A stretch of DNA of 64,000 nt from Desulfolithobacter dissulfuricans. GTDB lineage: Bacteria; Desulfobacterota; Desulfobulbia; Desulfobulbales; Desulfobulbaceae. The stretch spans positions 1,463,219 to 1,527,218 of the forward strand of contig NZ_AP024233.1 in the NCBI RefSeq assembly GCF_025998535.1. Direction: 5' to 3'. Both the position numbers and the translations under genes were made by a program. Position 1 is the first letter of the stretch. Every line of letters begins with the position of its first letter. This document shows positions 48,801 to 57,357 of the stretch, piece after piece. The notes under the pieces are model-generated. The model saw only the letters and a list, made by a program, of their open reading frames with translations, was not told where the DNA came from and made no database searches.

Positions 48801-49379
48801 GGCAAGCTCCATCAATCCCCGGTTGGCAATGGTTTGCTCCGGAATACCGTTTTCCTGGATTTCAAAATAGAGCCGATCCCCAAAGACTTTCTGTAACTCC
48901 TGGGCGCTTTTCCTGGCCCCGTCTGGATCGTTATGGGTGATGCGCCAGGCAATCTCGCCGTGCAGGCAGGCGGAAAGGGCAATGAGTCCCTCCTGGTGGG
49001 CAAAGAGCACTTCCCTGTCAATGCGCGGCTTGTAGTAAAAACCTTCGGTCTGGGCAATGGAGGCCAGTTTCATCAGGTTGCGGTAGCCGGTCTCGTTCAT
49101 GGCCAGCAGGACCAGATGAAAGTTATGGCCTGCGTTCTGGTTTTTTTTCAGCCGCGAGTGCTGGGCAATGTAGAATTCGCAGCCGATGATGGGTTTGAGG
49201 CCGGCTTTCTTTGCCTTGGTATAGAATTCCAGAGCCCCGTACATGGCGCCGTGGTCGGTGATGGCCACGGACTCCATTTCATATTCTTTGGCCTTGTTGA
49301 TGAGGTCACCCAGACGGATGGCGCCGTCCAGCATGGAGTACTGGGTGTGGACATGAAGATGGACAAAGGGAGCGGACAT
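45867..49379 (-). CDS. dnaE: DNA polymerase III alpha subunit
   Basis: Replicative polymerase catalytic subunit, 1170 residues. Domains in order: PHP (HLHVHTQYSMLDGAIRL at the N-terminus, ITDHGAMYGALEF), polymerase palm with the catalytic PDFDVDF motif, GPGRGSGAGSLAAF fingers region, HhH (AGYGFNKSHSAAYALIAYQT), and OB-fold (VRLGGLIQNYKEHKSRKGDR) at the C-terminus. Length is typical of DnaE1. The start has the usual MSAPFVHLHVHTQYS. A structured inverted-repeat element lies 200 bases upstream. Confidence 0.97.
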   Translation of the reverse strand: MSAPFVHLHVHTQYSMLDGAIRLGDLINKAKEYEMESVAITDHGAMYGALEFYTKAKKAGLKPIIGCEFYIAQHSRLKKNQNAGHNFHLVLLAMNETGYRNLMKLASIAQTEGFYYKPRIDREVLFAHQEGLIALSACLHGEIAWRITHNDPDGARKSAQELQKVFGDRLYFEIQENGIPEQTIANRGLMELAGELGIKLVATNDCHYLSREESYAHEVLLCIQTGRTINDPKRFKFSTDQLYFKSPEEMAAQFSYCPEAVTNTLEVAERCNLELKFGEHHFPIFPVPENETLETIFEKACWEGLEERLADLRELQEVSPELEKQYRDRLAMEIGVIQEMGFSGYFLIVADFITWAKSQKIPVGPGRGSGAGSLAAFCMHITDIDPIPYGLIFERFLNVERKSMPDFDVDFCKDRRDEVIAYVRKKYGGDKHVAQIVAYGSMKARAVIRDVGRVLEIPLPVVDRIAKLIPEELKITLDKAIDKEPRLREAMKDDAVRELLTVAQTLEGLSRHKTIHAAGVVISPRPMVEFLPVCVGPNKEVLTQYDMKYTEMTGLIKFDFLGLKTLTVIDRALKLIKLDIGTDVELKKIPMDDPKTYELLCRGDSLGVFQLESDGMRELLIKMKPEQFSDLIALVALYRPGPLDSGMVDTFVETKHGRRPPEYPLPQIKEVLEETYGVIVYQEQVMKIANILAGYSLGDADILRRAMGKKIPEVMEEEREKFMAGARKLNVPEDKAKYIFDLMAKFAGYGFNKSHSAAYALIAYQTAYLKAHYPAQFLAALLSCDVDNTDKVVKYINECHLHDIDVLPPDINESFQDFTVINDRIRFGLAAVKNVGGAALESIIAEREENGPYKSLGDFCSRIDSSKVNRKVIESLIKAGAFDTMEGHRAQLLEALDQALEQAKAVQRDRLSGQMNLFSLGSSSKTQKTTEVQLPDVEEWPKLKKLAFEKETIGFFLTGHPLEGVIDDIRMVADTDIAGLENYRDGQAVRLGGLIQNYKEHKSRKGDRMAFAVLEDMSSSVEVVIFPSSFEHCSHLLGGDDPVIVLGKVQQEERGAKIIAQTVHTLPDALEKYTEKASIKLRADRTTRGHMERLKDMLYRFHGTTPVHLTLHFDGRGEVDIEILKDLTIRPCREFFQELEQTLGYPALTMRMKTPELRERGRRNNNGYRK

Positions 49380-49590
49380 ATTTTTTCTTTCTGGTGTATC
49401 CGAAAATCACCCCGGGGCGTGGAGCTGCCAGGGAGATTTTCATGGTTTGTCATGGCTGGACAGTGGCGAAATATTGTCCACCCATGCTGGTTACCGGTCG
49501 GAACAGGTTGCAGGCTGCCTGGATCCTGGATGGAAAATTGTTTCTTATTACCACTGAAATTCAGCCTTCGATGGATGAAGGTGTCGACCT

Positions 49591-49673
49591 CACTTGTTTC
49601 ACGGGTGTCTGTGGCCTGGATGGCCACAGTCAAGCCCCCAGGGACGGGTTTATGGCGTCCCGTGAAACAAGTG
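49591..49673. repeat. Multi-branched inverted-repeat element upstream of dnaE
   Basis: An outer perfect 15-bp stem (CACTTGTTTCACGGG at 49591-49605 with its complement at 49659-49673) encloses an 8-bp hairpin (CTGTGGCC / GGCCACAG, 49609-49629) and a further ACGGG / CCCGT option. It looks like a compact, folded repeat of the REP or small-RNA kind. It lies between dnaE and the group II intron, about 210 bases from the dnaE start. Confidence 0.75.
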
Positions 49674-49775
49674 TAGAGTAGAGCGCTGTCAACAATGATC
49701 TTCAACGACTATGCCCTGCCGCACGCGGCTACTACATATCAGAGGAGGTCTCATTGCGGACAGCGCCCCCTCGTC

Positions 49776-49808
49776 GAACCGGACGTGCGGTTTTACCGCA
49801 TCCGGCTC
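49776..49808 (-). ncRNA. Group II intron domain V
   Basis: On the minus strand GAGCCGGATGCGG and CCGCACGTCCGGTTC form the 34-nt two-part catalytic hairpin with TAAAA as the tip. The GAGCCG...CGGTTC pairing and internal bulge match domain V, the intron's metal-binding active site. Confidence 0.88.
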
Positions 49809-49834
49809 TCCGATGATCTCTCGCCTCAAGGCAT

Positions 49835-51193
49835 TCACAGGGAGTTGACGGCTCTTTTATGCAGATAGACCAGCCCCTTGGACATAAGCGCCTTGTACAA
49901 CGACGGTCCATCAAGGTGCCGGCAGTGCCGGTGGCTCCGTGTCCTCATAAAGCGACTGAACCGGGTCTGCACGTACCAATCAATCTTCTTGAACGACACC
50001 TTCGGGTATCCGAAGGAAAAGTAGTTGCCCCAGCCAATCAGAAATCGATTGACCTGATCAATTACTTTTTCTACCGGCTCTTGAATCCTGCGAATCGTCA
50101 GAGCATGTATCCTCTCCCGCGCCCGTTTCAGGCTCTTGGCAGAAGGGACAATGTTCAAATACCGACCCGCTCCGTACAGACTGCGATCAAAGCGGAACGT
50201 AAATCCAAGGAAATCAAAACTACTGCCGGGATCTTTCAAGTTAACTATGGTTGTCTTGTTCCGATTCAGGATCAGGTCGAGTTCCCCCAGCGTCTTGTCA
50301 ACAAAGGCGTGAATGCGAGGTCCGATGTACCGAGCCATGATAACCCAGTCGTCGGCATATCGTACCAGCCTTGCGTTGGCAAAATTGCGGGGACCTTCCG
50401 GGCTGTGAAAGCGTTGGTCGAATTCATGGAGAAAGATGTTGGCCAGCAGAGGCGAGATGACTCCACCCTGTGGCGTACCCTTGCGGGAGCGAGTGATCTT
50501 GCGACCGCCCTGCCCATCCTCTTCAACGATATCGCTTTTCAACCACATCCTGATCAGCTTCAAAACGGATCGGTCAGCTATTCGACGCTCCAGGCATTGC
50601 ATCAGTTTGCCATGGTCAATCGTGTCAAAGTAGCTGCTCAGATCCGCATCCAGGACTTCAGTAAATCCCGCCTTGAGCGCCTGCCGAATCGCGGCGAGAG
50701 CATCATGGGCCTTAAGGCCCGGGCGGAATCCGTACGAGCAGTCCTCAAAGTCTGCCTCGAAAATCGGCTCCAGGATCAACAGGACCGCCATCTGTACAAC
50801 CCGATCCTTGACGGTCGGGATACCCAGCGGACGCATCTTTCCATTCGCCTTTGGGATATAGACCCGTTTTACCGGCATGGGCCGGTAGGTCTTATCCTTC
50901 AATTCCTGCTGTATTGTTTGCAGCAGGCCTGCTACACCTTCCGAACTCTCCTTGATGGACGCAAGGCTTACTCCATCCACCCCGGCAGCGCCTCGATTGG
51001 CGTAAACCCGGTTCCAGGCACTTTGCAGTACATCTAGGCGATACACCCGGTCGTACAGGGCATAGAATCGAAACTCCGGTTCCTGCTTGGCCTTGTGGCC
51101 CAGTTTCTTTCGCAAGAGGGAGACCTTCGGGCTCAGGCCGAACTCCTGCCCTGCCCGTTTATCCGTAGTGGGAGACAAACATGTGTACTCCAA
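49835..51193 (-). CDS. ltrA: Group II intron reverse transcriptase/maturase
   Basis: Intron-encoded protein of 452 residues. Reverse transcriptase blocks include [70 protein letters not shown] and the catalytic RYADDWVI. The C-terminal maturase X domain ([28 protein letters not shown]) is complete. No zinc-type endonuclease domain follows, so it probably uses replication forks for insertion, as known for En-less relatives. The frame is intact. Confidence 0.93.
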   Translation of the reverse strand: MEYTCLSPTTDKRAGQEFGLSPKVSLLRKKLGHKAKQEPEFRFYALYDRVYRLDVLQSAWNRVYANRGAAGVDGVSLASIKESSEGVAGLLQTIQQELKDKTYRPMPVKRVYIPKANGKMRPLGIPTVKDRVVQMAVLLILEPIFEADFEDCSYGFRPGLKAHDALAAIRQALKAGFTEVLDADLSSYFDTIDHGKLMQCLERRIADRSVLKLIRMWLKSDIVEEDGQGGRKITRSRKGTPQGGVISPLLANIFLHEFDQRFHSPEGPRNFANARLVRYADDWVIMARYIGPRIHAFVDKTLGELDLILNRNKTTIVNLKDPGSSFDFLGFTFRFDRSLYGAGRYLNIVPSAKSLKRARERIHALTIRRIQEPVEKVIDQVNRFLIGWGNYFSFGYPKVSFKKIDWYVQTRFSRFMRTRSHRHCRHLDGPSLYKALMSKGLVYLHKRAVNSL

Positions 51194-51769
51194 GCGGGAC
51201 TTCCTCCATTGTCAGAAACACGATCAAAGTCCTGCCCCTTCGCTCCACGGGAGTTACCCCGCTTCAACACTACTATGGGCAGGTCCGACTCCCGGCCGGG
51301 ACCGCACAGAGGGTTATGCATTCCCCTCCAGCGTTTGGACTCGGGCTATCTGCTGCCCTGCCCGTCCCGCCGGGTCTCCCAGGTTCCCTGGCGCTCCCTT
51401 GAGTACATGCCATCTCCAAACACCCCGGGCGGCCCAACGCAACGCTCCTGTTGTCTCATCGCGTCAATGACTGGCTTCCCCATGACCTCGGAGGGTCGCC
51501 GCCGCCAAATGTGTAACGAGGCCGAATCGAGTTCACAGATGTTACGGCCTATACTCTATCTGACCTTACGGCCTTTTCCGACCCTGCTTGACGATTCGGG
51601 TTACCCCTACACGCCGGGTCGGCGATTTCGCGGTGAACAGGCAATTACCGCGGGTGGCATCGCAGCCACCAGATTCGCCAGAGCTTCGCCTGGCACACGA
51701 GGTCGACACCGGTTTCAATGCTGAAGATTGATGGTAATCACAAAATTGTTTGTTATGCCTGGCATGCGG

Positions 51770-52693
51770 TTATTTTAGTCCCTTGACCCCGTCAAGGAGG
51801 GCATCGGTGAGGTCGGCATCGGTGAGGTCAGCTCCGGTGAGGTCGGCCCGGATCAGGTTGGCACCCCGGAGAATGGCTCCACGCAGGTTGGCATCCCTCA
51901 GGTTGGCCCCGGGCAGGTTGGCGTAGATCAGGTTGGCTTTTTCCAGTTTGGCGCCCTGAAGATTGGCCCGCCGGAGGTTGGCCATACGCAGATTGGCATA
52001 ACTCAGATCGGCACCGCGCAGATTGGCCTGCACCAGGTCAGCTTTCTGCAGGTCGCTGCCGGCCAGCTTGCAGTCGGGACAGTCGCGGGCCATCCATTTG
52101 ACGGTCGCCTCTAGCTCACGCTTGTCAACCTTTGGCCGTGGGAGGACGCTGTCTTCCACACCGCCTGCCTCTTCTTCCAGCAAGATCTTTTTTTCCGGCC
52201 TGGCAGCGGACTCGGCAGCCTTGGTACGGATGGACGAACGAAAGCTTTTTCTCTTCTTCGTCTTTATTTCATGATAGAGGTTCTGGCTGTCGCCCTGGAG
52301 CAGTTCGGCGGTGTATTGCCGGACTCCGCTGCCGTTTACCAGGAAATAGTATTTTTTTCCGGGATCAGTGAAGACCTCAAAACAGCGCAGGTCGCCGTAC
52401 CACCAGCTGCGCATGCGAATGCAGAGCTCGCCCTGGTCGCTGACATCCCATCGGCCCACCTCTTGGTTGTTATAGATATCCCTGGCAAAGACCGTGCTTG
52501 AAGGGTCGAAATAATAGTAACTTTCTTCGCCATATGACTGGAGAAAGAGTGTATTGCCTTCCACGAGGGAGAGTACGTCCTCCGGGGAGAGCCTGGAGGA
52601 TCCTGTTTTCTCTTCCAGCCGGTGCTGGGTGGCCGGGCCGCAGCCAACAGCCAGCAGAAGGACAAGTACCAGAGACCAGACGGTATGCTTCAT
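51770..52693 (-). CDS. Pentapeptide-repeat lipoprotein
   Basis: A 307-residue lipoprotein. The N-terminus [18 protein letters not shown] is a lipoprotein signal with the lipobox LAVGC. A middle globular part (about residues 30-190) is of unknown type. The C-terminal third is a pentapeptide-repeat solenoid, at least twenty A(D/N)Lxx units ([20 protein letters not shown]), expected to form a right-handed beta helix. The Cys pair [12 protein letters not shown] precedes it. The start at 52693 is preferred to one four codons earlier. Function unknown; envelope location inferred. Confidence 0.82.
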   Translation of the reverse strand: MKHTVWSLVLVLLLAVGCGPATQHRLEEKTGSSRLSPEDVLSLVEGNTLFLQSYGEESYYYFDPSSTVFARDIYNNQEVGRWDVSDQGELCIRMRSWWYGDLRCFEVFTDPGKKYYFLVNGSGVRQYTAELLQGDSQNLYHEIKTKKRKSFRSSIRTKAAESAARPEKKILLEEEAGGVEDSVLPRPKVDKRELEATVKWMARDCPDCKLAGSDLQKADLVQANLRGADLSYANLRMANLRRANLQGAKLEKANLIYANLPGANLRDANLRGAILRGANLIRADLTGADLTDADLTDALLDGVKGLK

Positions 52694-52881
52694 GGTCAGC
52701 TCCATATAATATTAATATGTTGAAATAAATGAATAAATTACGATTTTGTCCGGGATGGAGTCAGCCAGTATAGTACACGGTCACCGGGGTTTTGGCATTA
52801 TCTTTTGCAGGGAGCAGGCCCTGGTCTCTGTGGACGTCGATCAGTCGCTGCAACAGGTCCCGGAGTCGGGTCGTCCCTGCA

Positions 52882-53742
52882 TCATGCTGCAAGACCGGTA
52901 AAGAGGCCCAGTTCTTCGATGGCGGCCAGGGATTGCCACAGCCCTTCCTCGGTGTGGGGTTCCAGGGTGATAATCGGTGCCCTGTTCGATGCCTTCAGGT
53001 GGTCAAACAGACCCTGGAAGTCGAAGCTTCCCCTGCCAATGGCCAGATGGTCATCGCCGCCGGTGTTATTGTCATGCAGGTGAAGCTGGCCCAGCCAGGG
53101 GCCAAGCTCGTCCATCCATGGTTGCCACGGGGCACGGGCAAAGGCCTGGAGATGACCGGTATCGAGACAGAAGCCAAGATGGCTGCAGTCCAGTTTTTCA
53201 AAGAGTTTCCTGTGCACCGCCGGGCTTTTTTCATAGGTGTTTTCAAACATGACCCGGGTCCCGTTTTTCATGGCAATGGTAAGGAGCGTTTCCCAGGTAT
53301 GGAGGGCATTATCGAACCAGGTGGAAAATTTTCCCAGGTGCTTGTTGTCCTCATAGCCTAGGTGGCAGACAATGGATCTGGGCGCAAATACCCCGGTTAA
53401 CTGGAAGGCGCGGCGGAGTTTTTCCCGGGAAACCTCGCGGATTTTCGGGTCTAAGGCACCGGGAGAAAGATCGAAGAACGGGGCGTGCAGGGTGCAGCGC
53501 AGTCCGGCCTTGCCAAGGGTCTCCGCCAGGGCGGCAAATTCCTTTTCCTCCACATCCCACAGGCAGCCGCCCTCAAGACCGATTTCCGGCTGTAACCGGT
53601 GTCGCAGAAACAGGTCCAGCAGTCCGGTACCAAGGAGATCGAACGGTGCATTGATGAAGCAGCGGCTCTTTATGTGCTGAAAAGAGCCAGGATCTCGCCC
53701 GGTATTATCCCAGGTATGGTCAGCTTTACTCGACGGTTTCAA
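52882..53742 (-). CDS. TIM-barrel sugar-phosphate isomerase/epimerase family protein
   Basis: A 286-residue AP-endonuclease-2-like TIM barrel, predicted metal-dependent sugar isomerase or epimerase. Ligand-type residues are seen in CTLHAPFFDLSP, VCHLGYEDNKH, VMFENTYEKSP, GFCLDTGHL, QLHLHDNNTGGDDH and ITLEPHTEE. The start is probably the TTG at 53742, which overlaps the last codons of the upstream HMA gene, so translation is likely coupled. It is the last gene of the oxidoreductase operon. Substrate unknown. Confidence 0.75.
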   Translation of the reverse strand: MKPSSKADHTWDNTGRDPGSFQHIKSRCFINAPFDLLGTGLLDLFLRHRLQPEIGLEGGCLWDVEEKEFAALAETLGKAGLRCTLHAPFFDLSPGALDPKIREVSREKLRRAFQLTGVFAPRSIVCHLGYEDNKHLGKFSTWFDNALHTWETLLTIAMKNGTRVMFENTYEKSPAVHRKLFEKLDCSHLGFCLDTGHLQAFARAPWQPWMDELGPWLGQLHLHDNNTGGDDHLAIGRGSFDFQGLFDHLKASNRAPIITLEPHTEEGLWQSLAAIEELGLFTGLAA

Positions 53743-54028
53743 CTTTTTTGACCGGGAAAAAGTCTTTATCCAGCGCTGTTTTCATATCTGCCACTTGTAC
53801 TTTTTCGTCGTCATAGGTGACAAGGGCCATATGCTCACCAATGTCAGTGTGGACCTTGATGACGCCATCCAGCTTTTTCAGGGTAGCCCGTACCTTGTAG
53901 GCAGATCCGCCTCAGGTAATACCTGGCACAAAAAGCCTGACCGATCGGGTGGCGGCAAGAGCGAAAGAGAGGGAGACAAAGGAAAATATCAGCGTGAAGA
54001 GGAACACGACAAGATGTTTTTTGCCCAT
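53726..54028 (-). CDS. Exported HMA-domain protein with in-frame UGA (candidate selenoprotein)
   Basis: A 100-codon frame with one internal TGA (53914-53912, codon 39) and a TAA end. Signal peptide residues 1-26 (MGKKHLVVFLFTLIFSFVSL, then SFALAA). Next VRLFVPGIT, the UGA, then GGSAYKVRATLKKLDGVIKV, HTDIGEHMALVTYDDEKVQV and a C-terminal VADMKTALDKDFFPVKKVE: a MerP-like heavy-metal-associated fold complete on both sides of the UGA. The normal motif is GITCxxC; here the first Cys position is UGA and the second is Ser (TCT). A SECIS-like hairpin follows. Read as selenocysteine this is a small periplasmic metal-binding or redox protein; the alternative is a nonsense mutation. It follows the ferredoxin subunit gene and overlaps the isomerase gene. 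Confidence 0.75.
53879..53897 (-). promoter_or_regulatory. SECIS-like hairpin downstream of the UGA
   Basis: On the minus strand CAAGGTA and TACCCTG (one A-C mismatch) close a 5-nt loop CGGGC, 21 nt after the UGA. Bacterial SECIS elements are expected 16-37 nt after the UGA with a small apical loop carrying G in its first two positions; this hairpin meets those conditions. It lies inside the coding sequence as is usual in bacteria. Confidence 0.6.
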
Positions 54029-54151
54029 GTTGGATACCTTTTGTTTTATTATCTGTTCTGGGGTATCTGCCCGGCGGTCCTCCTGGATCAAGTATCCTGG
54101 AGCTCCCGGGCGGTGTGACGATTGTACCGGTTTTAGGCCTTGTAAACAAGA

Positions 54152-54245
54152 AGACAGAGGTGGAAAGGAGCGCTTTTCATGGCTCCATCCCAGGCCTCTG
54201 TCTGAAGGGTTCTGCGATCCAGCCGCCCGGCGGGCGACTGGATCG
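54152..54245. repeat. Two inverted repeats between the ferredoxin subunit and HMA genes
   Basis: AGACAGAGG (54152-54160) pairs with CCTCTGTCT (54195-54203). A second strong hairpin at 54215-54245 pairs CGATCCAG-C-CGCCC with GGGCG-A-CTGGATCG. Neither has a T run on the minus strand. They may slow, process or stabilise the operon transcript. Confidence 0.6.
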
Positions 54246-54276
54246 GCTATGGGTACTGTATTGAAGGGCTGTGACT

Positions 54277-55083
54277 TTACTCCTTGTCCTCCTCCTGCAT
54301 GGATTTCACCAGCAGGGAACCGGCAATGCCAAGCATTCCGAGATCGCGGATCTGCTTCATGGCCGGCTGCATCATCTTGGCCAGCATGATCCGGCGAGTG
54401 GATGCTTCGGGCATCTCTTGCGGTGCCTGGGCCTTGAGCAACTCAATATCCTTCTTTTTGGAACCATAGTACCGGCTGTTTGGCCCGATCTGCACATTTT
54501 TGGAGGTTAGGCCAAAGGCGCCTTTCTTGACGTATTTGGATACCTCGGAGTTGGGATCGGTCAGGTCACCGAAGATCCGGGCCCCGGCCAGACAGGTCTG
54601 GACGCAGGCAGGCTGCAGCCCTTCAGCAACCCGGGGCATGCAGTAGGTGCATTTGTCGGCCTTGCCTTCGGACTCGTCGTCGGCCAGGTCAGGATTGACG
54701 TAGCGGGCGCCATAGGGACAGGCATCGGCGCAGGCGCCGCAACCCATGCAGCGGGTCTTGTCGATCTGGACGGTACCGTTGAAGGGATCCTTCCAGGTGG
54801 CGGCGATTTCCATGGTCTTGGTTTTACCGGTCTTGACATCCTTGAAGGTGGCCTCGACCGGATCGGCCGGGCAGACGTCCACGCAGGCCGGCTTGTCGCA
54901 GTGATTGCAAAGGCCCGGGTAGAAGGTGAAAGCCAGCTCGCCGGTGGATGTTTTTGCCGGGCCAAGGCGGTAGACCCAGTTCCGGCCAAACTGCGCCGGC
55001 ACCTCCCACTCAGCCTTGCAGGCAATGGTGCAGGCATGGCAGCCCACACATTTGTCTATATCGATAATCATGCCATATTGCAT
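54277..55083 (-). CDS. Four-cluster ferredoxin subunit of a molybdopterin oxidoreductase (PsrB/DmsB-like)
   Basis: Electron-transfer B subunit, 268 residues. It has the four Cys-rich segments of this family: CVGCHACTIACKAEW, CNHCDKPACVDVCP, CMGCGACADACPYGAR and CTYCMPRVAEGLQPACVQTC. No signal peptide is present, so export would be by co-transport with the Tat-directed A subunit. A C-terminal extension (about 55 residues) ends in a weakly hydrophobic stretch (IRDLGMLGIAGSLLVK) that could contact the membrane. Gene follows the A subunit by 60 bases. Confidence 0.9.
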   Translation of the reverse strand: MQYGMIIDIDKCVGCHACTIACKAEWEVPAQFGRNWVYRLGPAKTSTGELAFTFYPGLCNHCDKPACVDVCPADPVEATFKDVKTGKTKTMEIAATWKDPFNGTVQIDKTRCMGCGACADACPYGARYVNPDLADDESEGKADKCTYCMPRVAEGLQPACVQTCLAGARIFGDLTDPNSEVSKYVKKGAFGLTSKNVQIGPNSRYYGSKKKDIELLKAQAPQEMPEASTRRIMLAKMMQPAMKQIRDLGMLGIAGSLLVKSMQEEDKE

Positions 55084-55143
55084 TTGGATATACCTCCTGA
55101 ATTTATCGTCTTGTCATCTCTTGCCGCGTTGTCCGCAGCAGGA

Positions 55144-57357
55144 TCAGCTTGCCTTGACAAGCCGGACAAAGTTATTGCGCATGCCGCTGCAACCGGTTTC
55201 CGGGTCAACCGCCAGCTTGGTGATCAGGCTCTGATCATCGACACCCTGGTTGTAACCCACCGTGAGCTCCGGGTTCATGGAGCCAAAGCCGTGGTACATG
55301 TAGACCGCGTCTTCACGGATACCCGGCGTAACCTTGACCGTGGTGGTGGTGCGGGATTTGACCCCGTCCTGGTTGACGAAGCTGACCCGGTCACCATCAC
55401 GCAGTCCCAGTCTTTTGGCAACCTTGTCGTTGACCCAGACCGGATTTTCAGGCATGGCGGCATGGAGCCAGACGTTGTTCTGGGTCCGGTTGAAGGTGTG
55501 GACCGGAGCCCGGCCGTACAGGAGGCGCATGTAGCCGGCCGGCGGCTCTTCCACCGGGATATAGGTGGGAATGGCCGGGAATCCTTCGTCTTCCAGATCC
55601 TCGTTGGCGAAGTTGACCGTGAAATCCTCGGAAATTCCGTAGGGATCCTTGCCCGGCTGGATATGGATGCCGTCTTCGGCCTTCAGCTTGGCAATGGACA
55701 GACCGGCACCGGCCAGGATCTTGTCGACCATCTCTTCCTGGCTCTGGACCGGAATTTTGTCACCGTAGCCCATCCTCCGGGCGATCTCGTTGGTGATCCA
55801 GACACCGTCCTTACGCTCGAAACCAGGGTCAACCAGTGGCATACGTGCTGAGACATACTGCTGATGCTTGTCAGCAAAGTTCCACTGGGTGCCTTTCTTG
55901 ATATAGTCGTAGCGCTCGAGATAGGAGCACTCGGGCAGCAGGATGTCGGCGAACATGGTGATGTCGGTGGGCATGACATCGACACACATGACAAAGTCCA
56001 TCTGCTTGAGCATCCGGATGGTCCGCTGCTGGTTGGGAATGGTCTGGATCGGATTCTGACCCCAGATCACGCAGCCCTTGATCGGGTAGGGGTCGCCGGA
56101 CAGGGCGGCATCACGGATCAGCTCGGTAGGCGTTCCTGGAGGAGCAAAGGGATATTTACCGGCAATCTCCTTGAGATTTTCTCCTTCATGCTCGCCATGG
56201 GGCCAGCTCACCTTGCCAAAACCCTTGGGACCCTTGGGTTTGACAAAACCACCCTTGACGCCGTAGGCACCAAGAACACCGGTCAGGCAGGCCAGGGAGC
56301 GCTCGCGCTGGAAGTCGTTACCGTACCAGGAAACGTGACGGCCGGGGTGGATGGAAACGTTGGGCGCATTGGCGGCCAGCAGGTCAGCCACTTCCTTGAT
56401 CTGGGAGGCCGGAACATCACAGATGGCGGCGGCTTTCTCCAGAGTCCATTCGCTGATACCCTCGGCCATGGTCTCAAAACCTTCACCGTGCTCTTCGACA
56501 AATTTTTTGTCATACTTGTCGTTCTGGATCAGGTAGTTCATGATGGCCAGCAGGAATGCGGTGTCGGTACCGGGCTTGATCTTGACCCAGATATCGGCCT
56601 TGCCGGCCGAGGCGGAAAAACGGGGATCAACCACGATCAGCTTGGCGCCGTTTTCCAGGCCCTTGAGATACCGTTTCAGATGCGAGACATGCACGTTTTC
56701 GCCGAAATGGCCACCGAGCAGCATGATGACCTTGGCATTGGGCATATCCACATTCTCGCCGGGCGCGGTACCTATAGTGGCAACATAGGCCGTATCCCGG
56801 ATACCGCGGCACTGAAAGAAAGAGGCCTCGGATACGTTGGGTGTGCCAACGGTTTTCTCAAAAAAGTGCATGGGGTACTTGGCCGAGGCGCCATGGGGGA
56901 ACATGGCCAGGCCGTGGGGTCCGTACTTGTCGACAATCCCTTTGAGTTTGCTGGCGCATTCGTTCAGGGCCTCTTCCCATGAAATCCTCTTCCATTTGGG
57001 CGCCCCACGTTTACCTACGTTTTTCAGGGGGTATTTCAGCCGGTCCGGATCGTAGAGCAGCTTGATGCCGGCGTTACCGCGGGCACAGATGGCTGTCCCG
57101 TTGTCAATGGATTTGGGGTTGCCTTCAAGTTTTACCAACCGCCCGTCGCGGACCTTGCCCACAAGCTGGCAACGCCAGAAGCACATCTCGCAGATTCCAC
57201 CGACCGCAGTTTTGGTGTCCTTGAAGCTTCCCGGCGGGATCAGCGGTGTCTTGACCACACCGGTCTCAGCTTTGGCCACCACTTTGGAAAGTGGCACGCT
57301 TGCCGCGGCAAGAGAGGCGGTTTTCAAAAAATTCCGCCTGGTCAGATTAATTGCCAT
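55144..57357 (-). CDS. Tat-exported molybdopterin oxidoreductase catalytic subunit (PsrA/PhsA-like)
   Basis: A 737-residue DMSO-reductase-family enzyme that carries bis-MGD molybdenum or tungsten. Tat signal MAINLTRRNFLKTASLAAAS (TRRNFLK). The Fe-S ligands are Cys56, Cys59, Cys63 and Cys91. The following GTPNVSEASFFQC region should carry the metal ligand, and the C-terminal DRVSFVNQDG segment is the molydopterin-binding domain. It resembles polysulfide, thiosulfate and tetrathionate reductases; the true substrate is open. It begins right after torD. No NrfD-type membrane subunit gene is nearby. Export depends on Tat; the only tatC in this window is frameshifted. Confidence 0.9.
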   Translation of the reverse strand: MAINLTRRNFLKTASLAAASVPLSKVVAKAETGVVKTPLIPPGSFKDTKTAVGGICEMCFWRCQLVGKVRDGRLVKLEGNPKSIDNGTAICARGNAGIKLLYDPDRLKYPLKNVGKRGAPKWKRISWEEALNECASKLKGIVDKYGPHGLAMFPHGASAKYPMHFFEKTVGTPNVSEASFFQCRGIRDTAYVATIGTAPGENVDMPNAKVIMLLGGHFGENVHVSHLKRYLKGLENGAKLIVVDPRFSASAGKADIWVKIKPGTDTAFLLAIMNYLIQNDKYDKKFVEEHGEGFETMAEGISEWTLEKAAAICDVPASQIKEVADLLAANAPNVSIHPGRHVSWYGNDFQRERSLACLTGVLGAYGVKGGFVKPKGPKGFGKVSWPHGEHEGENLKEIAGKYPFAPPGTPTELIRDAALSGDPYPIKGCVIWGQNPIQTIPNQQRTIRMLKQMDFVMCVDVMPTDITMFADILLPECSYLERYDYIKKGTQWNFADKHQQYVSARMPLVDPGFERKDGVWITNEIARRMGYGDKIPVQSQEEMVDKILAGAGLSIAKLKAEDGIHIQPGKDPYGISEDFTVNFANEDLEDEGFPAIPTYIPVEEPPAGYMRLLYGRAPVHTFNRTQNNVWLHAAMPENPVWVNDKVAKRLGLRDGDRVSFVNQDGVKSRTTTTVKVTPGIREDAVYMYHGFGSMNPELTVGYNQGVDDQSLITKLAVDPETGCSGMRNNFVRLVKAS

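Larger units (their letters stand above)
49736..51709 (-). mobile_element. Group II intron
   Basis: A roughly 1.97-kb bacterial group II intron on the minus strand. A 5' end at GTGTCGACC (51709) or GTGCCAGG (51696) is plausible; a highly structured 5' RNA region of about 500 bases precedes the reverse transcriptase; a clear domain V and then a domain VI-like hairpin follow it, with the 3' end near 49736. Boundaries are good to about 15 bases. It sits in an intergenic region and interrupts no recognised gene. Confidence 0.85.
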
